Shown piece by piece: positions 45,701-52,472 of a stretch of 64,000 nucleotides of DNA; position 1 is the stretch's first letter; every line of letters begins with the position of its first letter. Below the pieces are notes generated by a model that had not been told where the DNA came from, did no database searches, and worked only from the letters and a program-made list of their open reading frames with translations. The translations under genes were made by a program, and so were the position numbers. Origin of the DNA: QQWI01 sp964522015 (GTDB lineage Bacteria; Bacillota; Clostridia; Peptostreptococcales; Acidaminobacteraceae); the NCBI GenBank assembly GCA_964522015.1, contig CAZFST010000002.1, positions 199,452 through 263,451 of the forward strand, given 5' to 3'.

Positions 45701-46382
45701 TGATGGGTTCAAGAACGCCATCAATAGCTACCTGGCCTGCTGGAAAAGCCACATTATTGGCTTGAATCATCTGAGTCACATGTTGTGCCGTTAAACCATA
45801 CTTATCTAGAGCTGATTGTTTTAGTTTGATATAGACAGACTTTTGAGATTCACTGGCCAAAGTTACTTGTCCAACACCTGCCACAGCAGATAATTGAGGG
45901 ATGACCTCTTGTCTAACCGCTTGTTCCAAATCACCAGGGGATAGTTGATCGTTGGAAATACTTAAGTTTAGAATAGGAAACGCCCCAAGATCAACCCGTA
46001 AGATTTTAGACGCCATGGCATCCGATGGTATCTTAACGGCTTTAATAGCATCTTCAACTTTTTTTTGCGCCTCGTCCATGTTTGTGGAATAGTCAAACTC
46101 TGCAATCACAGTGGAGGCATTTTCTCCCGATGACGTGTTGACCTTTTTAACCCCTTCAACATTCATCACAGCACTTTCAATGGGTTCCGTGATACTATCT
46201 CTAACATCATCTGGGGAAGCACCAGGATAAACCGTAATCACCCCCACAATTGGAATGCTAATATCCGGCATTGATTCTTTTTTTAGCTGAAGGGCCGAAT
46301 AAGCACCTCCCAAAACCACTAAAACCGTCAAAATCAGTATGGCTGCGGTGTTCTTTAAAGAAAATCGGGTTAGAAAGTTCAT
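42792..46382 (-). CDS. RND-family efflux transporter (SwrC/AcrB-like)
   Basis: 1196 residues. RND hallmarks are present: the N-terminal helix with LQLKKESMPDI, the twelve-helix layout with VGRIVDDSIVVIENI and IGIVVTNAIVLIDRV, and two large extracytoplasmic loops (VYPGASPDDV, LTENGQEYVSV). The first loop carries an insertion (about residues 258-422) with GLGSAVGEL-type repeats and a predicted coiled coil plus a Ser/Thr-rich linker. Gram-positive homologues export lipopeptides or other amphiphiles without TolC. It overlaps the upstream merR-type gene by four bases, so the two form an operon. Confidence 0.94.
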   Translation of the reverse strand: MNFLTRFSLKNTAAILILTVLVVLGGAYSALQLKKESMPDISIPIVGVITVYPGASPDDVRDSITEPIESAVMNVEGVKKVNTSSGENASTVIAEFDYSTNMDEAQKKVEDAIKAVKIPSDAMASKILRVDLGAFPILNLSISNDQLSPGDLEQAVRQEVIPQLSAVAGVGQVTLASESQKSVYIKLKQSALDKYGLTAQHVTQMIQANNVAFPAGQVAIDGVLEPIRISGKIQSLDDLKNTEIMIIPNVNAITMDAIGQLGKGVEGLGSAVGELGSAVGEIGEGMAGLGSAVGELGKGMAGISQLTSAQVKLLSAAQTMQSQLFDLKLALIEANGVMANPNATEVQKQGAAAAIKQLTPQVQMLQAGIKQVNDQLTQIQKSAAASVGAPIKETTPKPSSTSGQGKIADTSTANSNTTNKDQTITFENVKLSELADVYIGTSDMDSYSRTNGKSSVIMNVVKTQESNTIDVSAATIAKLEALKSKMPEGTEIQVITDQADNVKESIDGMMREGIIGALFAFLVILLFLRNIRTTIIATVSIPLSVLITVVFLKQLDITLNIMTLGGISVAVGRIVDDSIVVIENIYRRLQTEAVKSSDLIISATKEVSSAITSSTLTTVAVFLPIGLVDGFSGVLFRPFAITVGVALLSSLLVAVTVIPLLSRIMLMNTKVIQHVDFHQGKVMTFYQSLLKWSLNHKVITLVIALAILGSSAGLVPLIGTSFMPEAKDKYITATVELPAGTALDVVNKDAQALEVYFGKDTANVLTYQTKVGKPNSDMGVSNASAASNKASILVKLSEETDVDQYIADFRKDADQIGVKGKLDIEQSNPSNGSPTTNDISILVTGPDLKNINQGAQDITEALKSVKGLERVKNTMTDSKPEISIVVNQKTATENGLSAAQVGMTVRGLLNDNTVTTVDFDNQTYEVKLGIKISKWDKISDIENIEILTPAGKKLKIADIATISEAPGPVAILTENGQEYVSVTAKCTEKNTGAVSTRVSKVLKEMTLPSGVKTSMGGVTEMMSDSFKQLGVAMIAAVFAVFLVMVIALGEATASLAILFSLPLAAIGGLVALFLSGLQIDMPAMIGALMLIGIVVTNAIVLIDRVQHNREEGLNTRDALMEAGKIRMRPILMTAIATIAALAPLAFGVSQGSLLSQSLAVIVIGGLATSTLLTLIIVPVAYEMLENLKSKMAGKAI

Positions 46383-47203
46383 TTTTTATCCTCCTCTAAA
46401 GTTGGCATATCAATCTGTTGTTTTGTTAAATAAGCCTTAATAGCCAGGTCCATAAATACAGCCACTTGCTCTTGCATTTGCCTGTATTCTTGAGGCCATT
46501 GATTTGCACTTTTATAAAACTGATAAAGCTTTTTAATCAGCACCTGGTCGCCCATGGAATATGTCATGATCATCTGCCACCAATCACCAGCGATCTCTTG
46601 TGCTTCTTCACATTCCGGTGACTTGCCCTCAGTTTGAAGGTCAATGGCCTTTTGAAAGCTAGTCTTAAGCCAATCCGGCGAAATCTCCAATCCCCCCAGA
46701 TTTTCGTGCTGCTCAATAATCCGCGACAAAATATCCTGGTCTAAGTACTTAATGACCCAATAGTACTCGTTATTTTCATCAATCAATTTAGCGATATTAG
46801 CGTGTTTGAACCAGTTGATCCCATCATCAACTTTTCTTTCATGGGGCTCTGGGCTGGTATTTTTAATTTCATGGGTCAGTATCTCAATGGACTCTAAGAG
46901 TTTTTCTGATTTTGAAATTTGTTCTTTAATAATGGTTTTTTGTTTATCCAGTAAGAGGAGAAGATCCTCAGTACCATTAACAGGCATCAACCGTTCTTTA
47001 ATAGCCTCTAAAGAAAAACCAACCGACTTTAGGGTGATGATTTGGTGCAGTATCACCATATCACTAATGGCATAAAGTCGCCTGCCACCTTCCGTCAGTG
47101 TTGAAGGCTTTAATAAACCAATGCTATCGTAATACTGTAAGGTTCTTACGGTCACATTAGTCTGCTTTGCTAATTCTCCAATTGTTATCATTTTTACACT
47201 CAT
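46379..47203 (-). CDS. MerR-family regulator with TipAS-like C-terminal domain
   Basis: About 274 residues from the ATG ending at 47203 (AGAGGTG upstream); the longer frame starts inside the promoter. The winged HTH is ITIGELAKQTNVTVRTLQYYDSIGLLKPS, seen in pieces, followed by the dimerisation helix. The C-terminal region (QEIAGDWWQMIM, LYQFYKSANQWPQEY) resembles TipAS-like ligand-binding folds. It probably represses and activates its own operon, which includes the RND pump, in response to an amphiphilic drug. The promoter at 47227-47257 has the 19-base spacer that MerR proteins untwist. Confidence 0.9.
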   Translation of the reverse strand: MSVKMITIGELAKQTNVTVRTLQYYDSIGLLKPSTLTEGGRRLYAISDMVILHQIITLKSVGFSLEAIKERLMPVNGTEDLLLLLDKQKTIIKEQISKSEKLLESIEILTHEIKNTSPEPHERKVDDGINWFKHANIAKLIDENNEYYWVIKYLDQDILSRIIEQHENLGGLEISPDWLKTSFQKAIDLQTEGKSPECEEAQEIAGDWWQMIMTYSMGDQVLIKKLYQFYKSANQWPQEYRQMQEQVAVFMDLAIKAYLTKQQIDMPTLEEDKK

Positions 47204-47226
47204 AGCTACTTCACCTCTTAATTTCA

Positions 47227-47257
47227 AGTATACCACGTGACGTAACGTCATAAACAA
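47227..47257 (-). promoter_or_regulatory. MerR-type promoter with 19-base spacer and central dyad
   Basis: On the minus strand TTGTTT (47257-47252) and TATACT (47232-47227) are 19 bases apart. The spacer contains the perfect dyad TGACG-TAA-CGTCA at 47238-47250. This is the classical layout for MerR control. Confidence 0.75.
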
Positions 47258-47289
47258 GTGTTTCATGATGATAAATAGCTCAAAAAATT

Positions 47290-47335
47290 AAACCGTAGAG
47301 CAGGCCCTCTATTTTGCGGCCGCTCTACGGTTTTT
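47290..47335 (-). terminator. Rho-independent terminator after the pseudo-transglutaminase gene
   Basis: AAACCGTAGAGC (47290-47301) pairs with GCTCTACGGTTT (47322-47333). A T-rich tract follows on the minus strand. The 47340-47405 stretch upstream of it contains degenerate TTAGGGATTT-type direct repeats with no evident function. Confidence 0.85.
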
Positions 47336-47410
47336 ACGATTTTTTCGGGTTTTAGGGATTTAGGCGAATTCAAGGACTTTGGTGAATTTAGGGATTTTAC
47401 AGTTTTAAGT

Positions 47411-48829
47411 TTACCGATTAATTTCTACAGATAGGTCTATCTCTGATTTCCCATTTGCCTCTAACTTTACTCTGGCATGTAAACCGGCTTGAAAATCCTT
47501 GACTGACATTGTCACTGGGGTTTTTGTATTGATAAAATCAGTTTCGAATTTCCCTGCTCGCTCACCTTGCGGTATTAGTACGTATTCCGAAGAAATATAG
47601 TCATCTGTCTTGTCCAGCGTCTCTTTTCCAGAGCTAATTATTATTTGGACATATAAGCCGTACTCTGGGGCTTCTACCCCTTTTGGTAACACCACTTGAC
47701 CACGAATATGAACCACATCACTCTGAGAAACTGTCTGACTATTGGCTTTAAGAAACTCATCAATTAAACCAAATCCTGCCCCATGGGAAGCATTAGAGGG
47801 TACACCGGACTCAGTGTTTTCTCGAAGTTTCAGATTCAGTAAAAAGTCATCGGTAAAGTTAAAATAGCGATTTGTGAAATATGTCTTGGCCATATCCTGA
47901 TTTTTAAAGACAAATTCTCCGTCCATCATAACTTGATCATTTATCATTTGGGAGGCCTTTAGGGTGTCTAAAAAGTAACTGTTTTGATTGATGTGCACTA
48001 GATTAAAGACCTTTGTCATATTAAAATCCTTTATGTGTGCTTCCACTAGCTCAGATTTCACATTTTCATTGTAAAGTAACCACTTGACTAAAAATGGATG
48101 GCCAAGCCATACGCTTTGCTGGTCCATTAAAGCTGACTTTAAAGGATTGCTGTATTCTTGTGTCGCGTTGCCTAGAAAATCATTAATGACTTTTTCAGTG
48201 ATTGGCAGATAGCTGATGACAAAATCGTAGATGGCTTTTTCCTTTTGCAGATCTGCCAGATTGGCTAAGTTTAAGGTTTTAAGGATCTCGTCGGTTTTTT
48301 CTTGTAATCCAGCTTCTTTAATAATCTTAAAATCTTGACCTTCTAAGTTGTTCTTTTGAAATACTTTTTTATTGGTGCCATCAATGGTCATGCCATCTGA
48401 GCTAATATAGGCTTCTTTCACGTAAACATGGTTCATAATACTAAGGCCACCAATTCCTAAATTGGAATACTGGGTTGAGTTAGAAAATGCAACTGCGTCT
48501 TTAGAGCCCTCCCCACCTTTTGGATAAATCGTGTATCGTAAGTAATAACCACTATCGTCTTTTGGCACTTTTACTTTAAAAGGTGCCACCGACTGGCCTT
48601 TTGATAAAACAACAAGCTGGGTTTCTGGTATCTCATCCGACATGCGCACACAGGCAACTTCTATCAAGGTGTCTTCAAAGGCAACTTCCCCTACTGGCAG
48701 ACTCACCGTGCCATGGAATCTTTGCGCAAGTGGATCCAGTTCAATAAAGGTTTTGATGCCCTGATACAACAATATGGCTACAAGAATCATCCCTAAAACT
48801 GAAATTATAGACTTGAATTTTTTATTCAT
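47411..48829 (-). CDS. Membrane-anchored protein with degenerate transglutaminase-like core
   Basis: About 472 residues from the ATG ending at 48829 (AAGGAG nine bases upstream). One N-terminal helix (SIISVLGMILVAILLYQGI) is followed by an extracytoplasmic part. Two similar beta domains flank the protein (about 38-105 starting FHGTVSLPVG, and about 375-450 starting IRGQVVLPKG). Between them a transglutaminase-like region is recognisable (EKAIYDFVISYLP, SVWLGHPFLVKWLL, VFNLVHINQNSYFLDT). The catalytic Cys and His positions carry Trp/Leu and Phe, with only Asp288 kept, so it is probably inactive. It is the last gene of the accessory cluster, downstream of the two small membrane paralogues. Confidence 0.65.
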   Translation of the reverse strand: MNKKFKSIISVLGMILVAILLYQGIKTFIELDPLAQRFHGTVSLPVGEVAFEDTLIEVACVRMSDEIPETQLVVLSKGQSVAPFKVKVPKDDSGYYLRYTIYPKGGEGSKDAVAFSNSTQYSNLGIGGLSIMNHVYVKEAYISSDGMTIDGTNKKVFQKNNLEGQDFKIIKEAGLQEKTDEILKTLNLANLADLQKEKAIYDFVISYLPITEKVINDFLGNATQEYSNPLKSALMDQQSVWLGHPFLVKWLLYNENVKSELVEAHIKDFNMTKVFNLVHINQNSYFLDTLKASQMINDQVMMDGEFVFKNQDMAKTYFTNRYFNFTDDFLLNLKLRENTESGVPSNASHGAGFGLIDEFLKANSQTVSQSDVVHIRGQVVLPKGVEAPEYGLYVQIIISSGKETLDKTDDYISSEYVLIPQGERAGKFETDFINTKTPVTMSVKDFQAGLHARVKLEANGKSEIDLSVEINR

Positions 48830-48861
48830 ATGTAAAAGCTCCTTTGATGTTATTGGATAAT

Positions 48862-49233
48862 TTAAATGATGAACAAATAAGAAAGAGCAAAGGTTACGCC
48901 CCCATAGAACAGCCACGTTAAGCCTCTAAAAAAAGCAGCAAAGTGTTCTTTTCGGACGTCGTCGTAATCTATTGACACATCATTGTGGCTTGCTTGATTC
49001 ATGGTCATTGAACCTTTATCGAAAAATCCAGAAGTTGCAACAAGCATCGGGATCAGATAGATCAATGAAATCCACCAAAGACCGGTCCCAAAATTATCAG
49101 CTTTAAATCTGAACTTCCCTACTTTTGATAAAACCAATAGTGCAATGGCTACTACAGTAAAATTGAAACTTGTAATCATTAGCAATCTTTTAAGGAATAA
49201 AAAGAATGCTTTATTTCTTCTTTGAACTTCCAT
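48862..49233 (-). CDS. Small membrane protein, paralogue A
   Basis: 123 residues, family not recognised. It has three hydrophobic segments: about 14-38, 48-66 and the C-terminus FYGGVTFALSYLFII. It shares its whole layout with the gene upstream: MEVQ.R..F, LLKRL, 'NFG.GLW.IS..Y..PM' and 'G.TF..SYLFI'. The variable loop (SMTMNQASHNDVSIDYDD) is polar. It follows leader copy L1 with GGGGGTCAA as ribosome binding site. A role in the export or immunity region is possible from context only. Confidence 0.75.
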   Translation of the reverse strand: MEVQRRNKAFFLFLKRLLMITSFNFTVVAIALLVLSKVGKFRFKADNFGTGLWWISLIYLIPMLVATSGFFDKGSMTMNQASHNDVSIDYDDVRKEHFAAFFRGLTWLFYGGVTFALSYLFII

Positions 49234-49313
49234 ATTGACCCCCGTCTTGTGTTCAGCTTCAACCTTTTATGGCCTGAAAGTGTCGTTATTTGGAATAAAA
49301 ATGCACATAAAGG
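49234..49313 (-). promoter_or_regulatory. Conserved leader copy L1 (shortened)
   Basis: Contains AACGACACTTTC (minus strand, 49287-49276) and the ribosome-binding segment ACGGGGGTCAA also found in copies L2 and L3. It lacks the middle portion (CGAGCCGCGA block) present in those copies. Confidence 0.7.
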
Positions 49314-49673
49314 CTAGAGTATAAATAGATAGGATACACAAAAGGTCAGTCCACCATATATCAACCAAATAAGGCTACTCTTAAGGGCAGCATTTTTTCC
49401 TCTATAATAATCTGCATCGTAGGGACCTCTTCCTACTTCAACTGTCACATGATCTGTTACAATGCCACTCTCAAAATTCAAAAACATCGGGACAAAATAA
49501 GCTATAGAGATGTACCAGAGTCCCATTCCAAAATTCTCTGCATTAAATATGACCTTCGTCAGTTTTGAGGCAACCAACAAACCGATGGCAGCAGCCATGA
49601 AATTGATACAAGTAAACAGCATCAGTCGCTTGAGCAGTGAAAAATAAAACTCTTTTCTAGTTTGAACTTCCAT
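49314..49673 (-). CDS. Small membrane protein, paralogue B
   Basis: 119 residues, same unrecognised family as the next gene downstream. Hydrophobic segments lie near 14-37, 49-63 and at the C-terminus (YGGLTFCVSYLFIL). About half the positions are shared with paralogue A, so the pair arose by tandem duplication, leader included. The polar loop (VTDHVTVEVGRGPYDADYYRG) is different. Ribosome binding site GGGGGTCAA five bases from ATG. Function unknown. Confidence 0.75.
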   Translation of the reverse strand: MEVQTRKEFYFSLLKRLMLFTCINFMAAAIGLLVASKLTKVIFNAENFGMGLWYISIAYFVPMFLNFESGIVTDHVTVEVGRGPYDADYYRGKNAALKSSLIWLIYGGLTFCVSYLFIL

Positions 49674-49820
49674 CTTGACCCCCTTTTGTGCTTGGCTACC
49701 CTCTGTATTTAACTGAAGTGTTTTTGTCGCGGCTCGTTAACATGATAACAAAAATAACGACACCTCAGCCTATTTTTGCACGAAAGTGTCGTTATTTGAC
49801 ATGAAAATGCACTTAAAAAG
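49674..49820 (-). promoter_or_regulatory. Conserved leader copy L2
   Basis: Shares with L3 the blocks AACGACACTTTC (49793-49782), AACGAGCCGCGA (49738-49727) and ACAAANNGGGGGTCAA before the start codon. Its own 12-bp perfect inverted repeat (AAATAACGACAC at 49752-49763 with 49786-49797) could form a hairpin or operator. A weak TTGTTA-17-GACAAA promoter overlaps the CGAGCC block. The remainder of the 375-base gap to 50048 holds a palindrome and a terminator listed separately, with no gene seen. Confidence 0.7.
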
Positions 49821-49850
49821 GAAGCCAACTATAAAAACGCCTCAGCGAAA

Positions 49851-49906
49851 TCAGGTTATAACCGTAAAACTATTTGATTTTATGGTTTTTTACGGTTATA
49901 ACCTGA
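49851..49906. repeat. Large inverted repeat with 19-bp perfect arms
   Basis: TCAGGTTATAACCGTAAAA (49851-49869) and its exact complement (49888-49906) are separated by 18 bases. There is no clear T tract, so it is more than a simple terminator. It lies between the DUF4143 ATPase gene's terminator and leader L2. Confidence 0.85.
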
Positions 49907-49944
49907 AGCGAGGTGACTTCTATGAAACATCGGGAATGACGCCA

Positions 49945-49978
49945 CTAAAAAACGCCTACTCGTAAGAATAGGCGTTTT
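49945..49978 (-). terminator. Rho-independent terminator after the DUF4143 ATPase gene
   Basis: AAACGCCTA pairs with TAGGCGTTT around a 10-base loop. On the minus strand it is followed by TTTTTTAG. Confidence 0.85.
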
Positions 49979-50048
49979 CTTTCCTTTTGATTCCTCTTAA
50001 AACGATTTTAGCAGAGAATACTTCCGTGCAAGGCAAGTTGCCTGAGAC

Positions 50049-51266
50049 TTACCAGTTTGGCTTGGTTATAAAATCGATGATGTTCATCCACTCAATGCCT
50101 TCTTTGTTGGCGATGGGCATTCTATCTAAAGATAGAACAAGCTTTTGGTAGTTATCGCTGATTTGTGATAAAGGTAGGTACTCTCTATCAATAACCTCTT
50201 GCGACGCCAATAAATAGGTCACCTGAACATAGAGTTTTTCACCTTTTTTAACACCTATAAAATCTATCTCTCTATCTGCTTCTTTACCAACATAAACTTG
50301 ATAACCACGTCTTTTTAGTTCAAGAAAAACTACATTTTCAAGCAGCTGTGAAATATCATTTTGACGATACCCAATCATACAATACCGCAGGCCCAGATCA
50401 GCAAGAAAGTATTTTTCCATTCTATCTAAGATAATTTTTCCTTTGATATCGTAACGCTTAGCCGAATAAAGAATCATGGCATTCTCAAGTGCATGAATGT
50501 AGGTGTAAACTGATTCAATGCCTGTTTTTCGACCCTGACTCTTTAAATAATCGGCAATTTTTTTTGCACTGAATATTTGTCCAATATTATCCATAATGTA
50601 GATAAGAATTCGCTCTAATAATTCGACATCCCGTATGCCACTGCGTTGTATCACATCTTTAAGGACGACTGATGTATAAATACCTTTGATATATTGTATC
50701 TTAATCTCGTCATCATCTGGCATATGGAATAAACCAGGAAAACCACCATATTTCAAAAAATTATAAAATGCTAATTCCACTTGTGTGCTATTTTGTATGT
50801 CCACATCATAAAAATCACAGTATTCATTAAATGATAGGGCATACAATTCAAGCTCAACATAACGACCGGAAAGATAGGTTGCTAATTCACTTGATAGCAA
50901 ATGCGCATTTGAACCCGTTAAGTATATATCACAATCAAGGTCCACCGAGAACGATCGTATGGCATTCTCCCATCCACTAACTTCTTGAATTTCATCAATC
51001 AAAATATAGACTTTTTTACTTGTGTCTTTTGTTTGATTTAAAACGTAATGATATAGTGCCTTATAATCGCGATAGGGCTCATAACTTAGAGACTCAAAAT
51101 CAATCTTAACAATTTGATCATTTGATATGCCGTTTTCTATAAGCTGCTGCTCAACCAATCTCAACAAGTATGATTTACCGCTACGCCGAATGCCAGTAAT
51201 TATTTTTATAACTGGTGTATCGATATATTTGATGATTTGATTGATATAAAGCTCTCTCTTTTTCAA
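50049..51266 (-). CDS. AAA_14/DUF4143-type ATPase
   Basis: 405 residues. Walker A is ITGIRRSGKSYLLRL (about 23-37), Walker B is VYILIDEIQEV, and sensor is IYLTGSNAHLLS with the LSGRYVELEL arginine block. The C-terminal DUF4143 part ends with a nuclease-like REIDFIGVKKGEKLYVQVTY (D-E-x-K-like pattern). Homologues are widespread, often mobile or variably distributed, and of uncertain function. Ribosome binding site AAGGTGGTG. It has its own promoter overlapping a big palindrome and its own terminator, and appears to interrupt the surrounding transporter genes. Confidence 0.92.
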   Translation of the reverse strand: MKKRELYINQIIKYIDTPVIKIITGIRRSGKSYLLRLVEQQLIENGISNDQIVKIDFESLSYEPYRDYKALYHYVLNQTKDTSKKVYILIDEIQEVSGWENAIRSFSVDLDCDIYLTGSNAHLLSSELATYLSGRYVELELYALSFNEYCDFYDVDIQNSTQVELAFYNFLKYGGFPGLFHMPDDDEIKIQYIKGIYTSVVLKDVIQRSGIRDVELLERILIYIMDNIGQIFSAKKIADYLKSQGRKTGIESVYTYIHALENAMILYSAKRYDIKGKIILDRMEKYFLADLGLRYCMIGYRQNDISQLLENVVFLELKRRGYQVYVGKEADREIDFIGVKKGEKLYVQVTYLLASQEVIDREYLPLSQISDNYQKLVLSLDRMPIANKEGIEWMNIIDFITKPNW

Positions 51267-51284
51267 ATAACATCACCACCTTTT

Positions 51285-51343
51285 AATTCTGTTATGATAG
51301 AACTAAACGAATAAATTTTATTTAGTTCTATCGTAACAGAATT
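51285..51343. repeat. 23-bp near-perfect inverted repeat in the ATPase gene promoter/leader
   Basis: 51285-51307 and 51321-51343 are complementary at 22 of 23 positions, with a 13-base AT-rich centre. It overlaps the last bases of the -10 box and includes the inferred transcription start, so it is either an operator or a 5' mRNA hairpin. Confidence 0.85.
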
Positions 51344-51369
51344 ATATCACTTTGCAGTCCGGTTTACAA
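51341..51369 (-). promoter_or_regulatory. Promoter of the DUF4143 ATPase gene
   Basis: TTGTAA (51369-51364) and TATAAT (51346-51341) on the minus strand have a 17-base spacer. Confidence 0.7.
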
Positions 51370-51386
51370 ATAAAATTAATCAGAAC

Positions 51387-51453
51387 GACTCAGGGGGACG
51401 TGCACCGTGAGTCATTCTGTAAAAGCGGCTCACGGTGCACGTCCCCCTGAGTC
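51387..51453. repeat. REP-like palindrome with 25-bp perfect arms
   Basis: GACTCAGGGGGACGTGCACC (start of the 51387-51411 arm) is exactly mirrored at 51429-51453, with a 17-base loop. Its GC-rich composition differs from the surroundings. It ends within the stop codon of the MacB-like gene and could serve as its terminator, although no T tract follows. It resembles the GGGGGACG-type dispersed palindromes of Clostridia (from memory). Confidence 0.85.
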
Positions 51454-52471
51454 ACTTTTCATTTTTTTGCCATTTAAACTGATAAGTATACCGTGACAAA
51501 GCATAGAGCTGGTACTCTTTTAAAATGGCCCGCCATATAACCAAAAGCCCTTTTAAGCAAAGATAGATGGCTGCCACTGCTAAGATTAACTGCCCCCCAT
51601 GCCAAAACACTTCTGTTTTAGTGCTATTGGCACTCATACTACGAACCTTCACGCTTTTAAGGCCCAAGACATTTGCGACCCGCTGCATCTGCTCCGAACC
51701 ATCATCAAAACGCCCCCATAGACTGGTCACCCAGGGGCGCTGGGATAGCAACTCGTCGTCATATCCTAGCCATACATCAATCTGCGACTCTGCAGGCATC
51801 ATGGCAGCCGAACCCATTTCCACAGCTTGTACCCCGGTTTCGGATATCCCTATGCCAGTGGACTCAATCCCTTTACCTGAACCTAAATTCCCAACAACAA
51901 ACTTTGTAGGGAGTGACCCAATATAACTTAGGCCATTGCCCAGTTTTACAAGGGGCACTAGTGAACCAGCTTCAGCGCTATTGCCTTTAATAACACCCAC
52001 AACTTGTCGCATTTTTCCTAAGAGCATCACAGGTTGGCCAATGCAATTGGTACGTCCAAATACTTGCAATGCCTTGGCCTCGCTTAAAACCACATATTCC
52101 GGCCTAGAAAAATCCAGTCGCCCCTCTAGAAGAACAATGGATTGTTGCCAGCCAATGGCGCCGTTGACCATGCGTAATCGCTCCCGGTCATATAAATAAT
52201 CGTAAGTTAAAGCATACTTCAAATTCTCAGCGAATTTGGTTTTTAAAACTTTAAATGAGTCACGGAATGGCTGCCCTTCAAGCACCATCACAAACCCTTC
52301 CCTTGGCAGTTGGGCGCCCATCACCGCGGTCATGCCATAACTGATTGTAGCCACTAAAAGCACCAACCCGATGATCATCATCAGGCGTTTGTGTGAGCCC
52401 ATTATGATTGTTAACCATGAACCCATTATATTACCCCACCAGCGATCCTTTGTGCTTTTCTTTTCTCCCAT
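51452..52471 (-). CDS. Two-helix membrane protein with MacB-like extracytoplasmic domain
   Basis: About 339 residues. The N-terminal helix is LMMIIGLVLLVATISYGM. A large extracytoplasmic region includes a MacB-type core (RPEYVVLSEAKALQVFG, NCIGQPVMLLGKMRQVVGVIKG). One C-terminal helix follows (LILAVAAIYLCLKGLLVIW) with a basic tail. FtsX/MacB permeases normally have four helices, so two are missing. No partner ATPase of the MacB type is nearby. The ATG ending at 52471 lies just after the adaptor gene's stop; an overlapping GTG at 52480 is also possible. It probably acts with the HlyD/MacA-like adaptor upstream. Confidence 0.7.
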   Translation of the reverse strand: MGEKKSTKDRWWGNIMGSWLTIIMGSHKRLMMIIGLVLLVATISYGMTAVMGAQLPREGFVMVLEGQPFRDSFKVLKTKFAENLKYALTYDYLYDRERLRMVNGAIGWQQSIVLLEGRLDFSRPEYVVLSEAKALQVFGRTNCIGQPVMLLGKMRQVVGVIKGNSAEAGSLVPLVKLGNGLSYIGSLPTKFVVGNLGSGKGIESTGIGISETGVQAVEMGSAAMMPAESQIDVWLGYDDELLSQRPWVTSLWGRFDDGSEQMQRVANVLGLKSVKVRSMSANSTKTEVFWHGGQLILAVAAIYLCLKGLLVIWRAILKEYQLYALSRYTYQFKWQKNEK

Positions 52472-52472
52472 T

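Noticed and set aside
47340..47405. Degenerate direct repeats of TTAGGGATTT type
   Set aside because: Short, imperfect and AT-rich. No array, spacer regularity or gene association that would indicate CRISPR or a regulatory element.
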